A stretch of 64,000 bases of DNA, from positions 99,501-163,500 of the forward strand of contig LSRY02000002.1 of the NCBI GenBank assembly GCA_001643675.2. The letters are read 5' to 3'. Under the pieces are notes generated by a model that worked only from the letters and a program-made list of their open reading frames with translations, was not told the origin of the DNA and did no database searches. The position numbers and the translations under genes were made by a program. The stretch is from Monocercomonoides exilis (taxonomy: Eukaryota > Preaxostyla > Oxymonadida > Polymastigidae). Shown here piece after piece: positions 21,701 to 31,190 of the stretch (position 1 is the stretch's first letter; each line of letters opens with the position of its first letter).

Positions 21701-24700
21701 GAAAGGCGAGGTTGAACTTATGAGTGGAGTTGTTGTGGTGAAAGGACAGGCATCTCCACCTCGAGTGGTGATAGAGAGCAGAGAGAGTGGGAGAGCAGAG
21801 GGAGTGATCACAACAGCTGGAGCAACAACATCGATTGTGAATCTGGTGATATCGCTTCCTGCAAGTGCGGGTGATGGAAGAAGCGTGATTGCGTGCCGGA
21901 GTGGGAGTGTGGAGGTGGGACAGTGCAATTTCGAGGGAGTGGAAGGAGAGATGATCGGATATGTGGTTATGCTATGCAGCGGAGGCAAGTTGAGTGTGCG
22001 ACAGGTGGCTGTGAGTGGGCTGAGCTTTACAGGGAGCTGCATGGTCTGCGTGAACAATAATGGAGAAGGATTGATTTCCCAGACAAACATAAGTGGAGGA
22101 ACAGTGGAATGTGAAAATGGATTGGTATATTATGCATCCAGTGGGAAGCTTATTGTTGAGCAGACGAAATTTGAGGGGATAGCATGCTCGTTGAGTGGGA
22201 TTGTGGTTGGGAGAGGAGGGAGCGATCTGGAGATAGAGAAGTGCACTTTCAGCGGGATTGAGAGTACAGAAGGGAATGGGAGTGGAGTGCAGTGTGTGAT
22301 TGGAGATGGAGAGAGTGTGGTGATTGGGAACAGCAGCTTTTCTGGTTGTTGTGTGGAGAAAGGATGTGGAGGGGGAGTGTGTGTGGAGATAGAAGCAGGA
22401 GGATATTTTCGAATGGGGAGGAGCGAGGAAGAAACACTGGTTGAAAAGTGCAGGAGCAGTTTGAGAGAAGGAGTTGGAGGATGTGGAGGAGGGATGTTTT
22501 TGAAAATGGAGGGAGGCAGTGAATCAAAGGGATGGGATCATGAGGTGCGTGGAGTGGTGTTTGGGACAGGTGTGGGAAAGAATGAAGCAGTGAGAGGAGG
22601 AGACAATATATTTGTGGAAGCTGGAGATCTGAGTGAAGCAGTGGGAAGTGAAGAGTTTGTGGGAGTGATTGCGACAGATAAAGGGAGAGTGAGAGAGGCG
22701 ATGGGGTTTGAAGGTGGGGATGAGAGTTTTCTGATTCCGCTGATGTTTTTCATGGTTGAAGTGGAAGGTGTTGCGGGGCATGTTGGAGGAGTGAATAAGC
22801 GAGACTTTTCAGGGTGTGGGTTTGAAGGATATGGATGTGCGACTATTGGGAAGCTGGTTGGATTGAGGTTTGCGAACAGTGAGAAGAAGATAATTGTGAA
22901 TGAAGGGTTCAACTGGAGCGAGAAGGTGGAGATGAGCGGACAGAAATGGGAACTGAAGGGTGTGAAGAGAGGAACAAATGTGAATGTGGTGTGGGGAGAG
23001 GCGGGAGTTGGGAATGGGATGATTCACACAACAACAGAAACACATGTGTCAAATTGCACATTTGGTGTGTTTGTGAAGAGTGAAGGAGTGGGTTGTTTGA
23101 TTGAGTGTATTGGAGGTGATTTGGAGATGGTGTGGTGTGTGATGAGACTGTCTGGCGAAGAGGGATTGGATGGAGTGAGTGGTGGGCTATTGAAAGTTGA
23201 GGGAGGCGGAGTGGTATTGGATGAGTTTGTGGTTGAGGGAAACGGGGATATAGGGTTTATGGGAGTTCCAATTGATATTGGAGGAGGAGGGAAGATGAAA
23301 GTGAACAACAGTGTTTTTGGCTGTGCTTGGCACAGAGGAGGAGATGGAGGGTGCATGAGTTCGGAGAGTGGAACTGGTCAATTGCGAGATATCCATGTGG
23401 AGAATTGCACGATCAAAGGAAAGTGCAGAGGTGGGAATGGGCTTCGAGGAGGAGGGATGATGGTGAGGCAGGGTGAGGGAGCAGAGGTGGTGATAGAGGG
23501 GACAAAGTTTGAAGGATGTGAAGTGCCTGAAGGAGAAGGAGGAGAAGGGAGAGGAATGGGAGGAGGGGTGTATTTATTGTGTTCGGATGGAGTGAGTGGG
23601 TTTGAATTGAAAGGGCTGGAGTTTGAGGGGTGCAAAGCATGGAAGGGGAAGAATGTGTTTGTGGAAGGGAGGGATTTGAGTGCTATTGTGAGCGGAGGCT
23701 CAATGAATTTTGAGAGAGGCGGGATGGAGATGGGAGATCTGATGGGATATGAGCGTTGGTCAACAGGTGATACTTTTGGAATTCCACTTGGTGCATATCT
23801 TGATCAGTTTGGAGGCACAGCATATGTTGGAGGAGAGTCAGACTGGGGATATGATCATTCAGGCTGTGGAATGGCATATGCTCCCTGTCGAACAATTGAA
23901 CAGGCGCTGAAAGTGCGTTTTGGAGGAGTAGTTGGAAGTGGAGAAGTGGTGGCGATGGAATCATTTGAGTTGAAAGATCATGTGGTGCTTGAGCTGCAGG
24001 GAGTGAAGTTGAAAGGGGTTGTTGAGGGTGGAGAGACAAGTGTTCATGTGCGTGATGATGGAACAGGGGAGGGAGAAGGGCTGTTGGAAACGAGAGTGAA
24101 TGCATTTGTGAAGAATATATCGTTTGTTGTTCCCAACGAGTTTTTGACAGCCAGATGGGAGTGTCTGTTTGCGTGCAAGGGAGAGGAGCTGAAGCTGGAG
24201 AACTGCCAGGTGGAGCAAGTGAATGGGCAGTTGAAAATGAAGTATTCATTGATAAAAGCGAGTGGAGGAAAGGTGGTTGTGGATGGGTTGAAGATGACAA
24301 ACATGAACACAGGGGAATTTGAGTTGTTTGAGCTGTGTGGAGGTGAAGGAGTGTTTGCGGGATTGGAGATGGAAAATGTTGTTTGTGGAGCAGAAAGTGG
24401 GCTGATTGGTGTGAGGGAGGGATCTGCACTGAGGGTGGAAAACAGCACAGTGAAGGGAAAAACAATGGATGATGGAAGTGTTGTTGCGTTTGAAGAAAGG
24501 GCGAGTGTTGGGGCAAAGAACGTCAGCGTGGAAGGAAAGACTCGGAAGAGCGGAAATGGAGGTGTGTTTGCAGGGAAAGTGGGAGAAGGGCAGAAAGTGG
24601 AGGTGAAGGAGAGCACATTTGTGCAGGATGTGTGCATGGGGAATCCGTCATGTGGAGGATGTGTGTTTGTGAGTGTTGCCGGGAAGGGGGAGTTTGTGTT

Positions 24701-27700
24701 TGACTCGAACAGGGTGGAGAGGTGTGCAGTGGTGGGAACAGCAGGATATGGAGGAGGAGTGTTTGTGGAGCTGGAGGACAGGGATGCGAAGTACTCGCTT
24801 CGAGAGGATGTGTTTGAGGGGAACGCTGCAGCAAAGGGACTGGATGTGTTTGTTGTGTGTGGGGAGCCAGAGGTGATGCTGCGGGAGGATCTGTGGATGG
24901 GGACAGTGGATGAGGAGAGCACGCCAGAGGTGAATGTGTGGGTGATGGACTCTGTGACAGACACAGTGATCGACTTGTCAGTGAAGAAGTATCTGTTTCC
25001 TGCGGAAGGGGCGATTGTGTATGTGGAGGCAGGGAGAAGCACAGCCGCCGATTCGTGTGGAAGCGAGATCTCGCCCTGTGACAGGTTCATTGATGGGTTC
25101 ACGAACATGGGAGAGGAGAAGACGACGATCCAGATGAACAACGGGAACTGGATGGATTATGTGATTGATCGGAAAGGGAAATCGCTGGCAGTGCGGGGGA
25201 AAAGTGCTGGATGCAGCTTGGAGGTCAGAGAACATGGGTGCTTCAGGCAGAGCATTGGAGACTCACAGACAACACTGACGCTCAGCCGCCTGGATTTCAG
25301 ACTGCCAGAGGTGGCATCAGAGGAAGTGGACGGGCTGATCAGTGTGAGTGTGGGTGTGGTGCTGGTGATGAACTGTGTATTTGGGGCAGGTTCAGGAACA
25401 GATGCTGGGGAAGAGGAAGCAGGAGCTGATGTGAGGTGGGAGACAGGGATGAGAATAGTGAGGGAAACCGGAGGAGAGGTCCGGATGAATCAAGTGGCAG
25501 TGGAAGGTGTGAGTTTTGGAGTGGATGGAGGCTTTGTGAAAATGGAGGGAGGAATGCTCATCATGAACAACACGAACATATCGAATGTTGGAGGAACAGG
25601 GAAGGGGTTGATTGAAGGGAGCGGAGAGGCTGAGTTTGGGATGCACAAGGGATGTGTGGAGGAAGTGGATGTGGCAGATGGGGGAGTGGTGTGGATGGAG
25701 AATGTGAGAAGTTTGGAAATAACAGAAGGCAGCACATTCAATGGATGCCGATCTGCTCATGGAGATGGAGGAGGAGTGCGCTGCGAAGTGAGTGAAGGAA
25801 GCAGTTTGTGCATCACAGATGGAGTGTTTACGAGGTGTTGTGTGAATGGTGAAAGCGGAAGAGGGGGAGGAATATATTTGAATGTTGCAAGCACAAAAAT
25901 GGGGGAAATGAATTTTGATGGGCTTGAGTTTTCAGAGAATGCAGGAACATGGGGGAGAGATGTGTTTGTGGAGTGTGAGGATCTGAACAAGACAGTAACT
26001 CGATCTCGATTCCGGTTTGCAGTGAAAAATGAAGAAGGTGAAGTGATTGTTGATATGAAAGGAGTGGATCGGGTGCGATTTGTTGAAGAGGCAGTGGATC
26101 TTGCAGTGTTTCTGGTGGAACATAAGTGGGGAGAAGTGCATGTGAGAGAAGGAGGGTGCGACATGATAGGATGTGGGAGTGAGAAAATGCCATGTGAGAC
26201 ATATTGGAGAGGGGTGAAGAATGCAGATCGTGAAACAGTTGGGGGAGCTAAGATCTTGGTGAAAGGGAAGATGAGAGTTGCCGATTGGTTTGATGTGTCA
26301 GGGATAAGAACGGTGTGCAATGGGGCAGGAGCAGGAGCAGTCACGAGGTGTGTGATGGAGGTTGGGGAGGAGATCAGTGGAGGAGATGGGAAGTGTGTAT
26401 TTGAGAACAGCAGGAGAGCAGGGTTTGAAGGAGTTGAGTTTGTTCTACCAGGGATGTTTGCAAGTGGGCAGGAAGTGGTGCTGCTTTCGGAGACAGATGA
26501 AGGTGCATTGAGCATGACAGATTGCATATTCCAGTTTGGGAGTGGAAGTGTGATGGGATATGGAGTGATGAAGGCAATAGGCGGAAGGGTGGAGCTCGTT
26601 GGATGTTCGATAGAAAAGGCAACATTCAGTGGGAGTGCCTTTGAGTTCAGATCGAGTGTGATGATTGAAGATTGCACAATGAAGAAGGTGAAAGCTCCAG
26701 AAGGGAAGGAGGGAGGAGGGATGAATATGATTGTGAAGTGTGAACAGACACTGGTTCTGAAGAACACAACAGCAGAAGAATGCGAGTGCTCAGTTGCATT
26801 TGGGAGAGGAGGGTTTTTGTTTGTGGACTGCTCAGGGTCGCTGATTGGTCAGCCGTTTGAGCTGAATGGAGTGACGTTCAAATTGAACAGGGCAAAAGTT
26901 GGTGAGCATATGTTTGTTTTGGCAAGAGATCTGAACAAAACTGTGACAACTACTTCGTTTGGGTTTGACTATCAGGGAATGAAAGAGAACGGGAACGGAC
27001 TTGTTGGGAGCGATGAAAGCAGGAACGAGACAGATCTCCTGCGATATGTTGTGGGATACAAGAGCCGGAAGATATATTTAAGTTCAGAAGGGCAGGATGT
27101 GATGCGGTGTGGAAATGTGGACGATCCGTGTGAGACGCTGTGGAAGGGGATGGAGCAAGTGGAGAGGACGGAGGAGATGAAAGAGATTGTGGTGGGAGGA
27201 GAGGCGAGAGTGGAGGATGACTGGACAATGAAGAATATGGTTGTGAGTGGTGTGGGAGGAGGAGGAGAGGAGGAGGATGTGAAGGATGAACTTGTATTCA
27301 GTGGAAAAGGAGGGGAGAGTGTGTTGAGCGAGGATCCGTTCATCACATACGCTGGGACGCTGTGTATTCGGAGGATGAAGATGGTGGTTGGGGGTTCAGG
27401 TGGAGTGGAGAAGAAAGAGATTTTGAGTGGAGGAGGAACGCTGTTGCAAATGGAAAGATGTGTGGTTGGAGGAGCAGGATCTGACGGAGAGTTGTGTGGA
27501 TCGGTTGTTGTTGTGAAAGCAGGGGCATTGGTGGTGGAGGATGTGAGATTTGAGCGAATGAAGGTGAAGGGCTGTGTGGTGATGGTGTTTGAAGGGGTGA
27601 GCTGCAATCTGAGGGAAGTGCGGATGAGCTCGCAGGAGTATCACGAGGGGTGTGCAATCAGTATTGTGAGCAGCAGTATGAATGATATCGGTCGATTGGA

Positions 27701-30700
27701 AAATGCAGGAGGGATGAGTGGAACGTGTGTGACAGTGAATGGATCAATATTTGTGATGGGGGAGCGGGAGGATGATGGGCCGTGTGTTGTGGAGAGTGTG
27801 TGTGGAGGGAGTGTGAAGGTGGTGGTGAATGAGAGCACATTCGAGTCGTGCAAGGCAGGAGAGAGCAAGAAAGGCGGAGTGGTGGAGTTCCGGCTGAATG
27901 AGGGAGGAGAGTTTCGGATGAAGGGAGGGAAGATTGTGCAAAGCAGCTGCTCGATAACACAAGGGCGGGGAGGTGGAGTGTATTTGGGAACAGAGCTTGG
28001 AGGAGATCTGAACTTTGTGTTTGAGAAGGTATCGTTGAGCGGGAACAACGCGTTTGTGGGGCGGGACATCTTTGTTGAGTGTGTGAACATCAGCCGGCAG
28101 ATCAATGAGAGCCAGTTCAAGATGGATCTGCGGCAGGAGGTGTATATCCAAGGGAATGCAATCTATGGGGTGGACAAGCGGAGCGAGACGCCAGTGAACC
28201 TGATGGATCTGATCACAGTATATCAGGCAGCGACGATTGTGGTGTCGAGTGTACTTGGGAAAGGCGGCAGGAACTGGCGGAAGTGCGGGACAGTGGAGCA
28301 GCCATGTCTGACATTGGGATATGGACTGGACCATGTGGTGGCAGAGTTCAACTCGATGCTGGCGGTGGATGGGGAGAGCGAGGTGGAGATGGAGATAGAT
28401 ATTTTGAGCATGGTGGTGAGGTCGAAGAGCTGGGAGATGGCGAGTGTGAAGATTGGGTCGGGCATATCCTGCACAAGGGAACATATGATTTGTGTGGGAG
28501 GGAGCACTGCTGTGGAGCTGGTGGAGTTCAAGATGCCGCGAGTCTTCCCCACATCACACACAAGTCTATTCTGGATGGAGGAAGGAAATGTGATGTTTGA
28601 TCGAGTGAGGTTTTGCTCAATGGAAGGAGACGGACACAAGGCATCTGTTCCTATTCTCATGGAGTGTGCAAGTGGGAAACTGGAGATGAGGGGGTGTGAA
28701 ATGGAGGATGTGTGTGGTGAGTGCTTGCTGAGGTGTGGAGGAGCTGTGACTGTGAGACAGCTGAGGATCGGGAATGTTGAGTGCCGAGGAGGGGGGATAG
28801 TGGTGAGAGAAGGGAGCATGGTGATTGACGAGTTGAAGGCTGAGGGGATGAGGATGGAGAAGGGGTCAGTGGTGGAGATGGAGGAAGCAGCAGGTGGAGA
28901 TGAAGCGAGCAGTGTGCAAGTGAGTCGTGCTGTGTTTGTGAACATATCGAGTGCTGGAGAGAGAGCAGCAGCAGTGACGAGTCGATGCAAGGGAGCAAAG
29001 TTGGAGCTGTCTAACTGTTCGTTCGAGATGTGTCAGAGCTCAGGAGCAAAGGGAAGTGTGATTGGGGTGTGGAAGAGCAGGGAGGTTGTGCTGGATGGGT
29101 GCAAGATTGATGGGAGTGAGACAGAAAGCACTTCGAATGTGAATGCAGATGCAGCTGAGGAGATCTGCAGGTGGAATGGATCTGTTGCAGACATATCGGA
29201 GACTGAAGGGAAAGTGAGAGACACAACAATATGGAATGCAAAGCATGGAGCACTGTCTGTTTCTGGTGGGGAAGTTTCAATTGAGTCAGGAAACTTCAGC
29301 AATAACAATCCATCGATAACAAAATATCCTTCAGTGAGAAGGAACATTATATGCTCTGGTTCAGGCACACTGAATGTGAAGAGCCTGAAAGGTGGAGACG
29401 GGATAAAAGATGGTTCTTCTCTATGGATTCTGAATGATGGATGTGTGATGAGTGGGATTGGATCAGAACGAGAATCAGTGTTGTTCATCCCCACACTTCG
29501 ATCAGTTGAAACAGAGGAGAAAGAAGGAACATTGAATATTGTGTTCAGAGGCACTCTTCTTCTGCCATGCAACTTGTCATTCATGGTTGTGAAGCGCGTT
29601 AGGGATGAGAAAGAGATTGTGAAGTATTCATTTCTGGAGGAAGGGTATGTATCAGAGACTGAAGTGAAAGGGATTGTGGAGAAAGAGCTGATCAGCAACT
29701 GTGGAGAAGAGACCGAAGTGAGTGTGAGCATTCTGTTTGGAGATACCAATAATCCATCTTCAACTGATTCTTTCATTCTGAAAAACAGAAGTGAGCCCAA
29801 AACAAATGGAGATGAAAGGATTGTCGAAGGAGAAAAAGAAGGGAAATTTTCATGGACTTTGATTATTTGCATTGCGATCGTGGCAATACTGTTAATTGTA
29901 TCCATCATATTCATTGTTCGGTGGAAGAAGGTGAAGAATGAAGCAGAAGATCTGAGAGAGATTGTGAATGATAACATCAGAAAGGATCCAAAGGCATTTG
30001 AGATGGTGACGATGGAGATGTCACCTGAGGAGCAGTGGCGAAGAGCAGAGAAGGAAGCAGAAAAGAAGAATGAAGAGAGGATAAAGAAGAGGGTGTATGA
30101 TAAAAGCTTGGGACATTCGGAGTCGTCTGAGCATCTTCTGTCTGAGAGTGGCTCCACTGAATACATTTTGGGGAAAGATTCAGACAAGATACCAGAATGG
30201 GCATTGGAAAAAGTGGAAGAAGAAGAGATTAGAAAGCGAACTCCTTCACCATCAATTTCATCCACTTCTACCACAGATACTTCAGACACAGACACAACAT
30301 TTGTTAGAACGGAGAGTCTGTGTCCAACCACCTCATCGATGTCGAACTTGGTGGATGCGATGGCCTGCTCATCACCTCATGAGAAGCTGATTGTGGATCT
30401 GAGAGATTCGCTGTTCATGCTGCTTCATGGGAGGAATAAAACAAAGGAGATGGCGATTGGGACGCTGGAAGAAAGGGTGATAACTGCTGCACAGATCCTG
30501 TTCTGGGTGGCTAATCTTGCTCTTCATTCATTTGATGAAATGGAAAATCCTCTTCAATCATTATCCAATTTGAGTCCCCACATTGTATTATTCTCTGAGC
30601 ACATGGTGATCTGCATAGTGATGCATTCTGTTTTATTGTCAGATGATGATTCAGATTCATCATCCATCTCCTCGTCAACAGTTGTGACTTCTGCAAGTGA

Positions 30701-31190
30701 TGATGATGATAGTAACTCTCTTCCCTCATCCGCCTTTGAGGATGAAGATGACTTCAAAAAAGAGTGCATGAGGTGGAAGGCGCCTGAGCTGCTGATCAAC
30801 AAGAAGATGGAGGCGACAAAGGAATCAGTGGCATTCTCTATTGGGATGATGCTGTGGGAGTGCCTGACGCTGGAGATTCCGTTTGGGGATTATGAAGCAG
30901 AAGTGGCAGGGCAGAAGATTGTGAATGGAGAGAGACCGAGACTGGAGATGATTAAAGGCACACGCTTGTTTGGGGTTGCGAAGAGGAGCTTGTCAGCGGT
31001 GATGGAAGAGCGGCCAGGATTGGTTGGGATGAAGCGGGAATTCCTTGGATGCTTTCCACCAGGCACTTTTGTGATGACGATGTCGGATGCGGTTGGGTAT
31101 GATGCAGAATCAGACAGAGGCAGAGAGAGCGGGAGAAGAGGTTCTGGCGAATCAAAAGAGGGGCTGGAGGAAGATAACAACAAAAGCTGA
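18708..31190 (+). CDS. Giant beta-helix membrane protein with cytoplasmic pseudokinase (4160 aa)
   Basis: I chose ATG 18708 because it begins a signal-peptide-like sequence (DISILILLVLVRSS hydrophobic core ending near VNAQ). The next 3700 residues are Gly/Val/Ser-rich parallel beta-helix-like sequence full of GGG-V and C-x-F patterns, as in pectin-lyase-fold and Pmp-type surface proteins. About eight modules, each 320-410 residues, are headed by a G...CG...PC-x-T motif near residues 603, 944, 1349, 1690, 2100, 2466, 2783 and 3170. One transmembrane helix (LIICIAIVAILLIVSIIFIV, near 3715-3735) is followed by a basic stop-transfer stretch. The tail holds a kinase-like C-lobe: LSPHIVLF in place of the catalytic loop, RWKAPELL (APE motif), SIGMMLWECLTLEIPF (subdomain IX) and an RP near the end. 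HRD, DFG and a glycine loop are missing, so it should be catalytically dead. Likely a surface receptor or adhesin with an intracellular scaffold. Confidence 0.85.
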   Translation: MRVGLAKCNDISILILLVLVRSSVEKSVNAQESTENGITICFGEKGINTIERGCNEMENENKNLVNEVQRSGRHFKDLFLNDAKEQQIEEMIEKETEKETRKKREEFVDNKDSLIFCGKRRETKSIIRCQIGAWNSSVAMNKLEVVGSEKGKGIEVGRNSFLHFECVEMMVECTDVSPILCIGGRILLENSSLKIEGEEKMMPPMFDTEQRSRRENELGQAKIRACSFGSFCLLGSSPFIVSPALGNVEVIGSRFENITVGSQWRFVDGGKYDCKTRLECVEFIRVEDVLDGAIVPPLSMPSSSVVSRNCTYQDNIRHPNKYDIYKGSIGRKLIFASTSFEDDTFEGCRTDSGTGGALSVNSTRVSLNVTRCNFTGCYACEGGGAVDFNYFKQTIVENSQFFNNSATNNGGSMKIAIISCCSLTKGCLFMNSKVEKGFASALYYGEYSSNAPISCLGVDDGNGGQAQVIDCQFVKCSNKGNYGAVMSWSNSRHFAMRSCQFIKCKAVQEGGALRHHFVKCQGDQTNLKAFFFLFFHECFCTDSENPSGHDVYLTQSSPDVNLTSTPFKESYSTNMNEKRLYWGGANKYEKDWLPTTKKLFTSCFVSTSGNDGDELCGLSDESGCRTISHSLGKCMTQFESRIFLGKGTHASEEGEISAGIRELSVCGEGVEETVVSTSSMENGDSLFSVTSGRVFASLFTIEHSHTKHEMRLFVVRGSGSVELKRMRMQPSNGHSSLNAFGASLIVSGAGEGKVGMEQVEIGNFVLEDAPIVGVDGKWKVTMSYTTFRNIVRLRGDGSVISKSVAEGEMLLMNNVTMQGCRCESGDGGGMAIRMESGARARVGNESEVLFGGCEAREEQSGGGGCGGGLMIEVKEGGYDFVIDKASFAGCASTKAGSKLFVRAPQMAEVAKREKLKFAIDECNLSEVCGYENGDEVNVIPLVVYLRSKPSEYHVGGMNKRDWEMCGFGDVQCASVDYAIRKHGTGAGITVVANSGAVVKGEVELMSGVVVVKGQASPPRVVIESRESGRAEGVITTAGATTSIVNLVISLPASAGDGRSVIACRSGSVEVGQCNFEGVEGEMIGYVVMLCSGGKLSVRQVAVSGLSFTGSCMVCVNNNGEGLISQTNISGGTVECENGLVYYASSGKLIVEQTKFEGIACSLSGIVVGRGGSDLEIEKCTFSGIESTEGNGSGVQCVIGDGESVVIGNSSFSGCCVEKGCGGGVCVEIEAGGYFRMGRSEEETLVEKCRSSLREGVGGCGGGMFLKMEGGSESKGWDHEVRGVVFGTGVGKNEAVRGGDNIFVEAGDLSEAVGSEEFVGVIATDKGRVREAMGFEGGDESFLIPLMFFMVEVEGVAGHVGGVNKRDFSGCGFEGYGCATIGKLVGLRFANSEKKIIVNEGFNWSEKVEMSGQKWELKGVKRGTNVNVVWGEAGVGNGMIHTTTETHVSNCTFGVFVKSEGVGCLIECIGGDLEMVWCVMRLSGEEGLDGVSGGLLKVEGGGVVLDEFVVEGNGDIGFMGVPIDIGGGGKMKVNNSVFGCAWHRGGDGGCMSSESGTGQLRDIHVENCTIKGKCRGGNGLRGGGMMVRQGEGAEVVIEGTKFEGCEVPEGEGGEGRGMGGGVYLLCSDGVSGFELKGLEFEGCKAWKGKNVFVEGRDLSAIVSGGSMNFERGGMEMGDLMGYERWSTGDTFGIPLGAYLDQFGGTAYVGGESDWGYDHSGCGMAYAPCRTIEQALKVRFGGVVGSGEVVAMESFELKDHVVLELQGVKLKGVVEGGETSVHVRDDGTGEGEGLLETRVNAFVKNISFVVPNEFLTARWECLFACKGEELKLENCQVEQVNGQLKMKYSLIKASGGKVVVDGLKMTNMNTGEFELFELCGGEGVFAGLEMENVVCGAESGLIGVREGSALRVENSTVKGKTMDDGSVVAFEERASVGAKNVSVEGKTRKSGNGGVFAGKVGEGQKVEVKESTFVQDVCMGNPSCGGCVFVSVAGKGEFVFDSNRVERCAVVGTAGYGGGVFVELEDRDAKYSLREDVFEGNAAAKGLDVFVVCGEPEVMLREDLWMGTVDEESTPEVNVWVMDSVTDTVIDLSVKKYLFPAEGAIVYVEAGRSTAADSCGSEISPCDRFIDGFTNMGEEKTTIQMNNGNWMDYVIDRKGKSLAVRGKSAGCSLEVREHGCFRQSIGDSQTTLTLSRLDFRLPEVASEEVDGLISVSVGVVLVMNCVFGAGSGTDAGEEEAGADVRWETGMRIVRETGGEVRMNQVAVEGVSFGVDGGFVKMEGGMLIMNNTNISNVGGTGKGLIEGSGEAEFGMHKGCVEEVDVADGGVVWMENVRSLEITEGSTFNGCRSAHGDGGGVRCEVSEGSSLCITDGVFTRCCVNGESGRGGGIYLNVASTKMGEMNFDGLEFSENAGTWGRDVFVECEDLNKTVTRSRFRFAVKNEEGEVIVDMKGVDRVRFVEEAVDLAVFLVEHKWGEVHVREGGCDMIGCGSEKMPCETYWRGVKNADRETVGGAKILVKGKMRVADWFDVSGIRTVCNGAGAGAVTRCVMEVGEEISGGDGKCVFENSRRAGFEGVEFVLPGMFASGQEVVLLSETDEGALSMTDCIFQFGSGSVMGYGVMKAIGGRVELVGCSIEKATFSGSAFEFRSSVMIEDCTMKKVKAPEGKEGGGMNMIVKCEQTLVLKNTTAEECECSVAFGRGGFLFVDCSGSLIGQPFELNGVTFKLNRAKVGEHMFVLARDLNKTVTTTSFGFDYQGMKENGNGLVGSDESRNETDLLRYVVGYKSRKIYLSSEGQDVMRCGNVDDPCETLWKGMEQVERTEEMKEIVVGGEARVEDDWTMKNMVVSGVGGGGEEEDVKDELVFSGKGGESVLSEDPFITYAGTLCIRRMKMVVGGSGGVEKKEILSGGGTLLQMERCVVGGAGSDGELCGSVVVVKAGALVVEDVRFERMKVKGCVVMVFEGVSCNLREVRMSSQEYHEGCAISIVSSSMNDIGRLENAGGMSGTCVTVNGSIFVMGEREDDGPCVVESVCGGSVKVVVNESTFESCKAGESKKGGVVEFRLNEGGEFRMKGGKIVQSSCSITQGRGGGVYLGTELGGDLNFVFEKVSLSGNNAFVGRDIFVECVNISRQINESQFKMDLRQEVYIQGNAIYGVDKRSETPVNLMDLITVYQAATIVVSSVLGKGGRNWRKCGTVEQPCLTLGYGLDHVVAEFNSMLAVDGESEVEMEIDILSMVVRSKSWEMASVKIGSGISCTREHMICVGGSTAVELVEFKMPRVFPTSHTSLFWMEEGNVMFDRVRFCSMEGDGHKASVPILMECASGKLEMRGCEMEDVCGECLLRCGGAVTVRQLRIGNVECRGGGIVVREGSMVIDELKAEGMRMEKGSVVEMEEAAGGDEASSVQVSRAVFVNISSAGERAAAVTSRCKGAKLELSNCSFEMCQSSGAKGSVIGVWKSREVVLDGCKIDGSETESTSNVNADAAEEICRWNGSVADISETEGKVRDTTIWNAKHGALSVSGGEVSIESGNFSNNNPSITKYPSVRRNIICSGSGTLNVKSLKGGDGIKDGSSLWILNDGCVMSGIGSERESVLFIPTLRSVETEEKEGTLNIVFRGTLLLPCNLSFMVVKRVRDEKEIVKYSFLEEGYVSETEVKGIVEKELISNCGEETEVSVSILFGDTNNPSSTDSFILKNRSEPKTNGDERIVEGEKEGKFSWTLIICIAIVAILLIVSIIFIVRWKKVKNEAEDLREIVNDNIRKDPKAFEMVTMEMSPEEQWRRAEKEAEKKNEERIKKRVYDKSLGHSESSEHLLSESGSTEYILGKDSDKIPEWALEKVEEEEIRKRTPSPSISSTSTTDTSDTDTTFVRTESLCPTTSSMSNLVDAMACSSPHEKLIVDLRDSLFMLLHGRNKTKEMAIGTLEERVITAAQILFWVANLALHSFDEMENPLQSLSNLSPHIVLFSEHMVICIVMHSVLLSDDDSDSSSISSSTVVTSASDDDDSNSLPSSAFEDEDDFKKECMRWKAPELLINKKMEATKESVAFSIGMMLWECLTLEIPFGDYEAEVAGQKIVNGERPRLEMIKGTRLFGVAKRSLSAVMEERPGLVGMKREFLGCFPPGTFVMTMSDAVGYDAESDRGRESGRRGSGESKEGLEEDNNKS

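Noticed and set aside
20615-30331. Long minus-strand open frames (up to 432 codons) opposite the beta-helix gene
   Set aside because: They are mirror products of the G-rich coding strand: Pro/Ser/Thr/His-rich, no domain, no start context, fully inside a much longer gene.
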